Source: Diploscapter coronatus (lineage: Eukaryota; Nematoda; Chromadorea; Rhabditida; Rhabditidae). From it: a stretch of 64,000 nucleotides of DNA. Positions 1 through 12,877 of this stretch are shown in pieces. The stretch's first letter is position 1; every line of letters starts with the position of its first letter. The notes under the pieces are model-generated. The model ran no database searches. It had not been told where the DNA came from and was given only the letters and a program-made list of their open reading frames with translations. Location of the stretch: positions 62,697,249 through 62,761,248 of the forward strand of contig OZ038423.1 in the NCBI GenBank assembly GCA_964036155.1. Reading direction: 5' to 3'. The position numbers were made by a program, and so were the translations under genes.

Positions 1-31
1 TTGATGTTGAATGACTTACAAATTCTCATAC

Positions 32-3000
32 CTTTGAACACAAAACGCTCCGATATCCTTGACAGGCAGACAGGCGCCGATGTGAATGGACGCAGGCAGT
101 TCGTTGGAGAATTCAGCCATCGAGCAGCTCAGCCCACAGCCAGTGAAACAGCACTTCTGCTGCGGAGAACACTGGGAGTCCGTGACGCATTCCCTGCCAC
201 AGTCCGCAGAGGACAGGGAGACTGTGTGTGGACACGAACCGGGGTGTACTGACGGAGATGAGCCTGGGCAGCAGTAGCTGAATGATAAAATTTATTTACG
301 GTTTTTTTTAAAATGAATGACTAGAGGGAATATAATTTGAAAAGTTCGAAGTTCATTCTCTTTCCTTGATAATAAGAATAAGGAGTAAATAAATCCATCA
401 AATTCGTCATTTTCTCATGAAGTTAGAAAACCTCTCACCCATCCTCTCCTCTGAACAATCGGCAATGATGTTTCTCCTTGCTGTTGTTTGTCGTGTTTGC
501 AGCGCACAACTCGTCATCCGTGCAGACGATCGGCTCGAACGAACTCAAATCCAGAAGAGGAGCGCCGCTGGCACAGGGATTCACATGGCATTTTGGAACC
601 TGCAGATCTGAGTATTTCTAAGAAACAAGTCTTTGAAAACCTCTGGACAAGGTGGTCTAGCGCATTCTGATGGAGCTGGCACACAGATAGAAGAGTCGGG
701 ACAAATAACACCCTGAAAAATAAACCAATTCCATAAATAATCATAAAGCTGGTAAACAAACAACTAACAATAAAGCAAAATAAGCATTCGAGGAAGAATA
801 TAAATGAATCAAGTAATTGGCTGAAACTTACCAAGCAGGGATTGTTGCAATCACAAGTGTTGCAGCCAGACTCGTCCTTCTTTACTCCGAATCTGCAGTC
901 TCTTTTGACTGGGCAATTCAGTGTTGGACAGTTGCGAGGAGCTAGAAAACCAATAATTTTGAATTTGAAGATGTGAAATTGGCAATTCTACCGATGCAAT
1001 CGGGAGACACATCCTCTGCGGTGCGAGTTCCCTGCAACTCTCTGCCCTCTGTGTCCACACACCAGCAGTACTGCTCGTCACATTGAATCTCTTCGTAAGA
1101 ACCATATGAAAAATTAGCTTGTTTCTCATTTAAAAAATAAAAAGAAAAACTGTAAGATAGGATGTGAGAATCAATGTCCCGTTATTTTCGTTTGTTTGAA
1201 ATCATCTTCCATCACAAGAAAATTCATTTTTTTATATAGATTCGTTGCTTGTTATAAAAACGTATTATTATCCTCAAAAATACAATAAATTAGAAAAAAG
1301 AAGGAAATTTAAAAATAAAAATGATAAAACGAACCAGGTCTGCACTTGATTCGGTCCATTTGTCCGAGTTGTTGCAGAGCAGCTTTGAATTGCAAGCAGG
1401 CAGTCAGATTGTCGGGGAAGGCACAGACGCGCACGCAGCCATTCGAGCAGCAACGCATCACTCCACTGCAGTCCGAATCCATCGTGCATTCGTGGCTGCT
1501 GAAATTGAAATTTTTTTTTTTTTAATATTCACCTCTTTAGGTGACTTTTAAATAATAAGATCATTTCAATTATTTCATAGGATCGAACAGCCTAAAACTG
1601 ACTATATTTTTCCCTACAATTTCGAGTTATTAATGAAGAAATGCTTAAAGCTATCAGGAATAATGATCCCAATTTTTAGAAGATTAAATGAAAAACGAAT
1701 AAAATAACTTCAAAAAGTAGATTTACCCTTCTTCACAGCTGTCCTCATGCGTCTCGACATGCGGACAGTCGCCCGGTTTGTTGAAGTCCTCGTTCGATCC
1801 AGTGATTAGTTTGATCATTTCGGGAGAAATTGGGGCTGGCAGCGGAATTCGACAAATCGTGCCACAGCCCTATTGGGAAAAATATATAAATCTGTCGATT
1901 ATTCAATCATCGTCAACTATTTTTTATCGACTGAGTCTGTTCTCGACAAATTCCAAATGACAACGCCTCCAATTTAGCAGTACTATTTGAAATAAAATCT
2001 ACAACATTCAATTCGATATCTTAACCTTCTCGAAAAGTGGCTTCTAATATTTCATTGAAGAATCGATTGAAAAATTCAAAATAACCTCAAAGTAATGCAA
2101 TTAAAGAATAGCTTCTTCGCTTACATCATAGCAGCATTTCCTATTTCCCGTACAATCGCCATCCGACTTGCATTCCAACCTGCAGAAAGGTCTGTCCAAT
2201 TGGGGAGTCATAATTGGGCACACGCCCGAATTGATTGTCGGCAATGGGGCTATGCAGCAGATTCCTCCCGAGGCAATTCCGACCTGAAATTGTTCTGATC
2301 TTCAACCCTAAAGTTATTATTACCTTATGACAGAAATGCTCTTTAGGACATTCACTGTTATCTGCGCACGTTTCGATAACTCCGATCGATGAAATGTATG
2401 GCTCGTCAGCAGGGCAGAGATTCAACAAACCTGCAAAGTAGAAAGTTACGTAAATTTCGTGAGATTTAAAATGAATTAGTTCATGAAAAACGATCTATGA
2501 CGAATCATTTACATCTCGGCAGAGGAGGACAATTGTCATGTGAATAACAAGCCACTGGAGACATTATGCACATTGATCCTTGAGGACATTTTATCTGAAA
2601 ATGAAAAATTCTTTATTGTTGTTAATGAATAATAATACTCACATCAGCGCATGGATTTTTGCATCTGCACGATGGACAGCCATCAGGATTCAGCTCGTAG
2701 CCATAAGGACAGGTCGCTTGGCAATGAAGATCAGTGCAAGGAGTCGCTACTGAAAATATGATCCGCTTTGAAAGTGCATCATTGAAATTTCAGTCTAAGA
2801 GTGAAAGATGCAGAAAAAAAAACAAAACATTCTTATGAAACACTTGCACTAAAATTACCGTTGCAATTAGGCTTTCCGGAGTCTCTTCTCGTGCCCGGTT
2901 GCTCGTCTCCAGTCATTATATCCACACAGTAGCACCCATTGTCGTCGCACTGAAACAACAAGGATAAACGATGCTAATTTTATTAGAAATACCTGTTTCT

Positions 3001-6000
3001 GTTCAAAATTGCCAGTGACATCGCATCTCTTCGCATTCCTGAGCGAGTAGAGTTCAGCAGTCAGCGCCAAGTGGAAGCAAGGAGTGCTGCGAATTGGATA
3101 CATGCACGAAGTCGAACAGCCGATGCGACAGCAACGACGCAGACCGGCGCAATCGAAATCGCCCTGAGGATTAACCATTGAGAATATTATTCGCCGATTT
3201 TATACTCCGGATCTTGTATTCATCTTCAAGAAAATGATGCATACTATTGTTTTTAGAGGATTCTCCAATTTGTACAAAATGTGAATGGATGCATTGTGCA
3301 TTATACAACTTGTGATACCATTATTTTTATAACTAGATCTTTGGATAGTATCATTGACATAGGTAGTAACAGCAAAAACAGTCAAAAAAAAAGTTGAAAA
3401 TTTACCTTGCAAAGCGAAGTGCAGTTGCCAGTCTCAGGTATGTCGACGGCAGAAATTATTGTGTCGGGGCAATCAGCCACAAGTGAGGATAGCACAGCCT
3501 TGTTGTGTTTGGCAGTGTCTCCAGGATGGAAAACCGACTTCTTTGGAGGTGCGATTTTGGTTTGAAATGAACTGCTCACGCTGTTGCTGATTCGCTCGTT
3601 AGAAATGCACGAAAGTGCGCAACCATCAAAGCAACATTTACCTAAAATACAAAATATTCATCAGAAAGCGATAAACTATTCATCCTCGGTGATTTAGAGA
3701 GTTCGTGGAAGATAGCGTTGATCAAATAAAAAGATCATTAGCTCTTTCTCTATCAATTTTATCCAAATTTGAATTCTTGAAAAGCTCATGTTGTATGAAA
3801 CAAATTCTGTCTAAAAAAGCGAGCATTTTTAGAAGTCATTTATCTAGCTAATGATAACATCAAATTTTTTCTCAACTTTTATCATACCACTTGTGCAGTG
3901 CTCGTCGTGATCACAATTTGACTCTCCACAAACTGTCTCTTTCTTGACAGATTTTGCAGGACATCGCTCCTTCTTCACGAAAGGTGTGGGGCCAGGACAA
4001 CAAAATCCAAGTCCATTGTATCCTATCTGGAATATATATGCTGTTTTTATCCTTTTATTCAATCTATATTTTCAATTTTCAGTGATTTCCCCTTTCATTT
4101 GCGAATCCCCTATTTCGTCACAGCATTCGGGGATTCCTCGTTCTCTTTTAGTACCAACCGACCTGTCAATTTGACTGAGTAAATTGAGCGAAGAAGAAGC
4201 AAAGAAAGATAGGTGGGGGATAAAGCGAGAAATAAGAGACAGCAACAAATACAACAGGAAGTCAGAAAATATAGCGTTAAAAATTTCAAACAAATTGAAG
4301 ATAAGCTGCTAATTTTTACGCCAACAAGGGAGAAAAAAGATTGGAACGCTTATCACGCTTCAATAAACTACGTTACAAATAGAATTTTTCCGACGTTCAA
4401 TAAGTCAACTTCAGGATTTGTAGGATATTGCAACTCGAGAAATATTTCTGCAGAAACTGAACCAATCGCTAAAATTGAGTGAACTGTCACGAATCTTCCA
4501 AGGGAATCAATAAAAACAAAGTATAAATCTTGCAAGTCTGACCTGGTGACACCAATAGTCGTCGGAGCATTGTTCGTTAGTTGTGCAAAGAGCAGTAACT
4601 CCTGTAGGTAGGGTCATTGGAGGAGAAGAGCCACAAGGGTTGAGAATGCATCGCGGAATGGGCAGACAGGGAGGCTGGGCGCAATCGGGCTCGACCAATT
4701 GGCATGTGTCAGATGGATTCGTACATCTCAAATAAATTGTTATCTTTGATCAAAAAACAATTTCTTAGAGCAAAAAAAGCAAACTTCTTGTGTTTACTTT
4801 TCGTCTCAATGCATGGAATATCTTGAATCACATATTATCACATGAGTTCGTTCCTTCCCTCCTTCATGAGCAAAAAATTCAAAATGTACAAATGAAAAAT
4901 CGTTTAGAATGATGCAGAGGAAATTGCCTGCTTACTTGACTTTATCGCAAATCTCCCTGCATTTGCATCGAGCAGCCGGACAGCCATATTCGTCCATGAC
5001 GAGTCCGTGCGCGCAGTTGTTCGTGCATCTATGGAAGCACAAACGAAATTCTGCAACGTCAAAATTTTGGCATCTTCCCGAAGAATAGTGTAAGTTTCCA
5101 TTTTTACCTCTGCACATGTCAGCTCTTCGCATTGCTTTCGAAATTCTCGACCCAGCAATTTCATTTCCATAATGCACGTCGACACACCAACACGACTTCA
5201 TGTCGCATTGGATCGGCACGAACTGGAAATTGTATATTGTATACGACGAAATTTGATAATGGGTCGTCATAATGAATAGATGTACACAGCTTTTGAGGAA
5301 AGAATACAGTAAACGAGGTAACGCCTACAACGGTCTATGAATATAAAACCGAAAAATCGATAACTTAGCTCTGACCTTTCCATTTTCATCGCAGTTCGGA
5401 ATGAACCCATTCTGCAGCATTTTCTCGGGCAATCGATTCACAGCCAGAGCCAAATGAATGCAAGCTGAATGAGTAAATTGATAATCATTCGAAGATTTTT
5501 GACAGTTTCAAAATCAAATGTGATTGAGGCTATGATTAGAAATATGGAAGAGGGCTAAATTGGCATAATGCAAGAATCGAACGAAACTAATAGTTTCATT
5601 TTAGTCGACGACAGTTATCCAGACCTGTTGCCTTCGTTGGATCGACACAAATAGTTCCACATTCGGTTGCGCAACATTTCTGGTAATTCTTGCAGTCGAA
5701 ATCATTCGCACATTTCTTGATTTCTGAAGCAATAAAACAATTTCAAGGCCATTGATTATTCTCTAGGATACCTTTGCAATTGTATCCCGTCTGGCGAATG
5801 GGACATTGCCCTGGTTTCTGTGTCAATCGTGGATGAAATGATTCTGGAAGATGATCAAATTAATAAGTGTGGGAAATATCATTGAACGATTTTCGACGTG
5901 ATAAATTCACTCATTATCACATTTCGAACGAGAAAAATTAGGCCTCTTGTGCCAGTTACCCTCAAGTTACCCTTACCCTTTTGCAGAAGTTACCCCTTTC

Positions 6001-7726
6001 CTGGAAAATAGCACGTAGAGGAGAAAAAGAGGATAACTTCTGCAAAAGGGTAAGAGTAGCTTTAGGGTAACTAGTGCAAGAGGCCAAAAATGAACATATT
6101 TCGATAATAAGATCGTGCACAAGATTTCATTTGGGCCTTCAGAAAAAAAAGATGAAACATTAATAAAGCTGAAAATATCAACCTATAGAAGAAGTTGATG
6201 ATTCCGGGTTCGAAGTGAGTGGAATAATTGCATTGCTGATTTTAGAAGGCAGTGAACTGACTGCAGAGATGAATTTGCTGATCGGATTCTGGGCTGAAGT
6301 TAAAAAATATCACCTTGAAATTTGAAACAAATCGAACCTATGAATGGCAATATCGGTTTTTCGGCTTTAATCGGGAAGCTGTTCAATGGAGCGACACATT
6401 CTCTTCCACAACCATTCGAGCAACAGATCAGTCGACCTGAAAAGGAAGAAACATTATTCCAGTCCAAATTCAGAAAAAAATTTGTTGAAATTTCGACAAA
6501 ATTTGACGAGATTTTAAAGAATTAAAAATAAATAATCACGCTTCAAAATGATTAAATGAAATTGGGGTACATAAAGACAACGCAGCTAATCTTTCCAGCC
6601 ATAACTGCTTCATTTTCTTCGTTTTCTTCGACCCTCCACAGTTCCCACTCTTTTCCCCTTATTTTCCGGAAGAGAGGGTGGGAGCTACAGTGAGCCGTTT
6701 TCCTCGTCAATTTTTCGTCATTATATTTATTATTTGTGCATCAGAAACCCATGCTTACCTTGGCAATCCTCGTCCCTCTCACATCTCAGTGCACAGATTC
6801 CTCCCGCCAATCTCGGACAGGCAGCCCTTGTCGAATCTGCAATCCAATCCAATCATTCATTCATCATACATTAATTAGTCCATCCTCCTGCCATCCTTGC
6901 ATGCAAGTTTTATGTTCCGTAGATCATTTACTCGTCTCTCTTTCTGTCATTGTTCTAGTTATTCCTTTCCCTCCTCTCCTCTCCCTCTCTGTCTGTCTGT
7001 CATTCTCATCCAATGACTCTATTCTCCTCCTCTCTTCTCTTTGACCACCAAAATATACCAGTCGCATGAAGGCAGAGACAGAGTTGGTTGTTAGCGCTGC
7101 AAGGAAAATTACAGTTGCGCAGAGGGAAATCGAAGCGAAAGGACGAAACGAAGTGAAGCAAGGGCAGGAAGGCAGAAAAATAGGAGAAGGAGAGACAAAT
7201 GCAAACCAGCGATGAGCAGATTTGTACGCATTTCTAGAAGTTTGAGAATTAGAGGATTAGAAAGTCAACAAAAGTGAAATACAAGTAAGGAATAACCCAT
7301 GTGACTTTCACGATATTATACTTCATTTGTGCAACACTATTTAAAACTTTTGTCTCGAATAATTGCATAATCTTGTAATTTAAGAAACTATGTCATCATT
7401 ATGAAAGAACTTTTCCTTCTAAAGCCTACCGATTCTAGGAATACACCTCGCTATAGCTCCAATGGAAAGACATGTTTCACCGACTGGACATAATTTAACC
7501 TGCAAAATGGTTCCCCTCTTCTGAGTGGTAGTACGGTTTTATTATTCTTTACTTGGCATGGATCTATGGCACATGTGCAGATGCATTCGGATGTGACTGG
7601 ATGACGAAGATAACCATAAACACAGAGAATGTTGCAGGTGGGTGGGCGCTGCAGACAGACGGGTGGAAGTCGCTGGGCTGACACCTGCACGAGGGATTGC
7701 AGCACTGGTATCAATAGATATATCAT
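32..7726 (-). CDS. Giant secreted WAP / thyroglobulin-1 / antistasin multidomain protein (3' end outside window)
   Basis: Twenty-six exons join in phase, high to low: 7553-7726, 7430-7499, 6759-6836, 6338-6436, 6183-6293, 5772-5843, 5625-5723, 5376-5464, 5108-5222, 4936-5050, 4543-4726, 3888-4026, 3406-3641, 2993-3163, 2859-2949, 2643-2749, 2513-2594, 2324-2430, 2125-2283, 1727-1869, 1335-1498, 992-1117, 832-941, 641-712, 439-599, 32-277, giving at least 1,106 residues. The ATG at 7726 starts an 18-residue signal peptide (MIYLLIPVLQSLVQVSAQ). Visible domains are four antistasin-like units (exons 1, 10, 16, 23), about seven WAP four-disulfide cores with the paired CC (for example exons 3-4, 6-7, 12-13), and three thyroglobulin type-1 domains marked by CWCVD or CYCVD (exons 9, 15, 22). 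These families are mostly protease inhibitors or matrix proteins, so an extracellular inhibitor or cuticle/matrix role is inferred. The last donor at 30-31 shows that the gene continues past the left edge. The acceptor of exon 22 is weak. Confidence 0.88.
5941..6085. repeat. Hairpin MITE-like element in an intron of the WAP gene
   Basis: This is a 145-bp inverted repeat inside the intron between exons 5 and 6. The left end GGCCTCTTGTGCCAGTTACC matches the reverse complement of the right end for about 57 bases with few mismatches, leaving a short loop. TTA precedes the left end; no matching TTA follows the right end, so the target duplication is unclear. It has no coding capacity and is most simply a non-autonomous DNA element. 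Confidence 0.8.
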
Positions 7727-8362
7727 ATACACAGATAGAATATATTTAACATTAGATAGATCTTGCTTCGATTAAACTTGTGGTACAGTAACTTGATTAA
7801 TGAACAGCACAGTATTACATCATAGTCGAATTACACTTTCGACTAGGTATAAAATAGAAATCGGTATACGGATTATTACTGTAGCAAAAATAAACAATAG
7901 GATTAGCAATCAATAGTCTTTCTAATCGAATCGAGCAGTAACTGTATTATGTGACGTGCGTGAATTTCCCCTGTGTAACTTCGAAGTGTTTCCCTTTCGA
8001 AGGGGCGTGGTTTTGAGGGATAAAGACAAAAAGTCAGAAAGTCAGCAGTAGGAAGAGAGGAGACAGACAGACTGCCTGTAGATGGAAAGTGAGCGAAGAG
8101 GAAGGGATCTCGAGTGCACAGACCATAGACAGCAGGTAAATACTTAATTAGAGATGCTGAAGGCAGACCAAGTGATTGACTGCAGTGCAAATAGGGCAGA
8201 CAGAGGGGGTGCAGTCGGCACAGAAGCACAAAATCTGCATAAATATAGGAGGCTCAACAGGTTAACAGGGTTTAGGCCGATTTAGAGATATTCCATGCAT
8301 TGTAATGAATAAAACTTCTTTTAGAGTCACAAGATGCTGCGATAAGTTTTTACTGTTACATA

Positions 8363-8571
8363 CAGTGGCAGTCAAAAGTTTGAATAAAAAATTATTTTAG
8401 CTTGAATGGCATAGCATGTCATTTTGAAGCAATTGAACTGAAATTTGGAATACCCATTGGTTACATTAAGCTGATAATTTATGTCAAATGTTAGACGATT
8501 CGATTCAAATTTACTCGATGGATGATTTATTCTTGAAGTTATGTCCGTGCCCAAAGTTTCGATTGCCAATG
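8363..8571. mobile_element. Tc1/mariner-type MITE
   Basis: This is a 209-bp segment flanked by TA on both sides. The left terminus CAGTGGCAGTCAAAAGTTTG is mirrored by the right terminus, whose reverse complement begins CATTGGCAATCGAAACTTTG. TA flanks and CAGTGGC-type termini are usual for Tc1/mariner relatives. There is no transposase reading frame, so it is non-autonomous. Confidence 0.7.
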
Positions 8572-9660
8572 TAATCGAATGGATAATATTAGAAATTATT
8601 TGAAAATTTAGGAAAATAGTTTAAGAATATCTTGAAATGATAACAGCTAAGATACTAAAGAGTTAGTTCACTCACCATTGGATTTTTTCATTTAAATTTT
8701 AAAATATTTCTTTCGCTAGTTATAAGTATGATTAAAAATTTGGTTGAACACTGATAATTATCCGCTAAGCATAGATATGTGTCTTGATCTTACCTAAATT
8801 TATTGAAACATTTGAACATTAACTAGAACTTCCTCGCTTCGCGCCCGCTCGCCCGTCGTTCTAATGCCAGCCTCTGCTGGCTGTTAGAATTTAGCTTACT
8901 GTTATAAAATTACTGAAATTTTATGTGAAGATAATTTTAAATTTGACCTTAAAATGAGAATTGAGAATGAAGAATTTAATGAAAAATGCTCATTAAAATA
9001 TCTAAATTTATATTTCTTAGTTTAAAAATTTTAATAGAACATTTTTCTGGTGACAGACTTTCTCAAGAATAATGCAATACAGATAGTCAAATCACTCGTC
9101 TATGTTTTACCACATTCAAAACCTAAATCAAACTGTATTGAAGAGAGTTTTTCTTGAAATTGTTCATGAACTATTTTATGAAATGGAAGTATTGGCTCGC
9201 CTCTTGTCTTCACCAGACTTGACTGACTAAATAAAATTATTAGTGTTCACAAAGCTATAATTGAGCATAAAATACTTCAAAATCACAAGTGTAGTAAAGA
9301 AATTGGAAAAATGAAAAATAAGATGAAAAGTTAACATCTCAACCAAATAGTCATTATATGGAGTAAATTTAAAATTTATACGTTTTCTTGATTATGTTTG
9401 TTCGGAAGCGTTTTTGAGGCAAATATTCAACTACATTTTTAATATACTCGAGCAGAGATAAATGAAAATGAATCATCTGCCCATTTACAATGTAAAATAT
9501 TGACAGAGCATAGATACCTGACAGTGCTAATTTTGAGAATCGTTTAAAGCTAAAATTTTCTGAAACAATTTTTTTTAAGTCTCCATAGTCGATGTATAAT
9601 TGGTATGCAAATTGAAATTAAAAAAGGTGACTACATTCTTGTATAGTAGAGGTAATATAT

Positions 9661-9971
9661 GGGAGAACTGTAGTAGAACATTCGGGACAGTTGATATTTC
9701 CTTTTAAATGATCATAAATGTTGCACCAGAAATCCCTTTCTGGTAGGGAAATCTCATTCTGCTTCTTCTTTTGCAAGAACAAAAATCCACCACTTCCTGC
9801 TTCATTTTTGTTTACGATTTTGCAAGCGTTAATAAGATCTGGTGAATATGAAGCATTTGCAGCTGATTTTCTTATCTTTCTATTCTTTGACTATTGAAGC
9901 GGAATGAGGAAGAGAATGGGAATGGGTAATTGGAAGGGATAGAAAGATGTCGCATCAATTTATCGCTTCTC
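9661..9971 (-). repeat. Dispersed repeat, copy A
   Basis: About 310 bp almost identical to 23178-23488 in the same orientation. On the minus strand both copies keep one open frame through the same stretch, with a CPEC motif near its end. It could be a duplicated exon or a fragment of a transposon gene. I could not assign a family. Confidence 0.8.
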
Positions 9972-11172
9972 AACATAAAAACTGCTAGTTCACATGAATC
10001 GGCGCATATCCGTACTTTTTATTCACATTAAAAAGCATGCATTTACACTTTTTCCTGTTGAAAAAGACTTTATTTTGTTAGAGGTTCGAATTCTACAGTA
10101 ACCAACTAATCAACAAAAACAATGAATAAATAGAATGTGCAACAACGATTATTACGATGGCTAGAGATGTGTGAAAAATAGATAAGGAAGAAATATTAGA
10201 GGACAGCAGATGGCCGAATTCAGGTATCAACAAAATAAATATTTTGTGGAAAGTGCTATAAAGGACGAAAGGTCGCACTAAATGACTCGATAAATTTGCA
10301 ATAGTTCAAGGGCTAATGAAGCCAAGAAAACAGGATCAATTTTAAAACTACGAATCGATTAGGAAGCTCCTTCAACGTTCATCAGCGTCTCATAGACTAC
10401 AATAATTTGTACTTACAATATTCTAAGGACAAATACGTTTCCGAAATAATAATGCGTAAATATAATAGTAGTGCAACTAATTCCAAAGCTCGTGTAAACT
10501 ATACCATATAGTGATACCAATTCTAGTGCATACAAAATTGAAGTGTGAATTCTAAACAATAGTACAAGTAAAATTGTCAACTTGAATTTGTCATAACGTC
10601 GCGACTACACGACATGAGAATGACGCATCGTGTTATTAGATTCTCAGATAAACTACCCAACTCGACCATGGAGATGTCAAAAATAAAACCTATTTTCAAT
10701 TTTGACTTCAAAAAATTGTCGAAATTAGTATAAAATCGATTTTTTTAAAACCATTTTTGAGTTTTTCGCTCAAAATTCAAATTTTTTAACCGAAAATCAA
10801 AAATCCATTTCCTACATTTTGATGCAAATTTGATGGGCTTTCAAAATATGTATACCATGTGGGGGTAAAAATGCTTCCCAAGACCTGTAAAAATCGCGGA
10901 ATGGGGAGTGGTTGGGATAGGTCTGACTTATGGACCCCATATCTAGAGAGACCAAGTGTCCCCTTTTCAAAGGTGAGAAAAAACTCATGAATTTTTCCGA
11001 CGTTTCAATTATCGTTAGTTACCCCATTAATTGGTTATTAGTTTCATGAAACCAAGACACCAAATAGGATAATAAATGGTGCCCAAAATGATTGCGTCGT
11101 TGGCTTTTCGAAAGAGGCCTTCTGAAGGCATGAACGACGTCGGATCTCGCGATACAGGTCACTTTCCAACAG

Positions 11173-11935
11173 GTTTCCAATGGATTCGGATTCTCCGTAG
11201 TCGCTTCGTTCTACCATACACCGGATACAAATCGAATGTCGAGCCATGCATTTTGAATGAGTTCTCCTCAGCTGCGTACCGACTGCACGGAATGATCCAG
11301 ATCTGCCAATATTACTACTTTCTGTTAGGCGGATGATTTCAGGAGGACTATCCTCTGCTCTCTGCGGAGTTTGGCCAGAAGGGCAAAGTGCCACTCATCG
11401 AAGGAGTCAACAGCATCACGACCATTTTATCGGCTATCGATTCTCTGTACAGAGGTTTCGTCTCGCAACCAGCCCGTTTCCCTCAGCGAATCACTCATTC
11501 CGTTACGGAGAAACTCTTCGGAGGTCAGATCGACATGGCCAGCATGAACATACAGCGGGGAAGGGACCATGGACTCAGGTTGGTAAACAATCGCGAATTT
11601 CTATTTCGGAAGCAATTGCATTAGGCTGCATTAAAGCACGCGCTTATCTTCATCAGTAAAATGGATACGAAGTTTAGGACCTACAACGACTATCGCCGAT
11701 TCTGCAGACTTGCACCCCTGACCAGTTTCAGTGACTGGCCTGAAGTGACTGATACGACCGTGAGAAATCGAGTCGCTGAACTCTACAAGAACATAAATGA
11801 GGTTGGGAGCCGCAATTCAGTTCATCGAACGAACGCAGCGGAACTTTGCAGATCGACCTCTACGCGGGCGGAATTTTGGAGGAGCCGCTGACGGGCTCGA
11901 CCATCGCACCTCCAATAGACCATGCTGCTACTCCC
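11173..11935 (+). pseudogene. Animal heme-peroxidase C-terminal remnant
   Basis: Fragments of a heme-peroxidase domain run left to right. An LPYTGYKSNVEPCILNEFSS-like stretch ends at 11300; an exon at 11343-11578 contains the family signature MNIQRGRDHGL; 11678-11801 has YNDYRRFCRL followed by FSDWPEVTD; 11852-11935 has DLYAGGILEEPL. The second and third introns have GT-AG ends. The first does not: the exon ends CAG and the next bases are AT, so the donor is lost. After the GGILEEPL block the expected GPTFACII and C-terminal helices are missing and the frame ends at 12118 in unrelated sequence. No upstream catalytic-half exons were found. I read this as a truncated, decaying gene copy; a poorly resolved active gene is less likely. 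Confidence 0.65.
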
Positions 11936-12118
11936 CCAGTGCCATCTTCACGCCTCCTTATAGTACAGTTCTTTACTGTTTTGTGGGCGTGGCTACAGAC
12001 AGCAGGTGGTTTTGTGGCAAAAGGAATGACACATTCTTGTACAACTCGACGAGCTCTATCCGATGGTATAGGTTTTATTTCGAAGTTAGATCCCGAGGTC
12101 ACACACTTCCCTAGCTAG

Positions 12119-12870
12119 TAATTCCTTTTAAATCAAAATTGCGTTATTGCACCAAATCCGGCATTAAGCTTTGCATTTGAAAACACATCGCAATTTTTTG
12201 CTTTTTTCGTAAATTTTTCAAAATCTTTTCTTCTTTATTTCTCTTGATTTAATTAGATGATCTTATGTATTTCTGCTGAAAGAAGACTATCATAAATGAC
12301 GTATTCGAACGATAGATAAGGTGATAAGAAGAGAGTGGTCAGAGAAAAACAAGGCTGATAAACGATTGAAATTCTTGCCAATGGGAGATCTGCATCAGCA
12401 GATTTAGATTCAGAAGCGGGAAAGGGTATGAAAAAGAAGGCTAATTCACCCCCCCCCTAGTCTACTTGGCCATGCTTCCTTTCCTTAGTCCAATCGGTGA
12501 CATATCTGGAAAATATAGTCATACCTTCTTTCATTCTTTCTTTCTATAAAGGAGAAATGAAGCTGCTTTGACCTTTAACGTTGATCTCGAAGAACTGCTT
12601 GTGAATAGAGTCTAGGATGTAACTTTATTTTCTTTTATATTTGATCATCATATTTTTAAAAGATATTACAAACGTTTGCTTTTCTATTTCTCATGATAAA
12701 AATTTATGGATCCAATTTTTCTTTCGGATGACTTTTTTTTCGAGCTTACGCTTCGGATAGAAAAGAACTTGCACAAAAATCTTTTATCCCGTCACACTAT
12801 CATTTATCGTCTTCCGTAATTAAAAAACTTGAAAGACCTGAAATAATCTCGAACTTTTAAAAATTGTCAA
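12119..12870. other. Intergenic, no gene seen
   Basis: AT-rich spacer between the peroxidase remnant and the hedgehog-related gene, with a run of C near 12450. No domain, RNA gene or repeat was recognised. The promoter of the downstream plus-strand gene is presumably here. Confidence 0.5.
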
Positions 12871-12877
12871 GCTTCAG
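12871..12877 (+). other. Candidate trans-splice acceptor of the hedgehog-related gene
   Basis: GCTTCAG sits directly against the start ATG at 12878. An acceptor touching the start codon, with no in-frame upstream exon, is the usual arrangement for spliced-leader addition in nematodes. This is inferred from sequence only. Confidence 0.5.

Larger units (their letters stand above)
7727..11172. other. Intergenic region, no gene recognised
   Basis: About 3.4 kb of AT-rich sequence between the start of the WAP gene and a peroxidase remnant. It holds the Tc1-like mini-element (8363-8571), one copy of a dispersed repeat (9661-9971), and a short GC-rich patch at about 8828-8890 with a small hairpin (GCCAGC/GCTGGC). 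I saw no signal-peptide exon or familiar domain on either strand. The promoter of the WAP gene should lie just above 7726, but no motif is evident. Confidence 0.6.
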
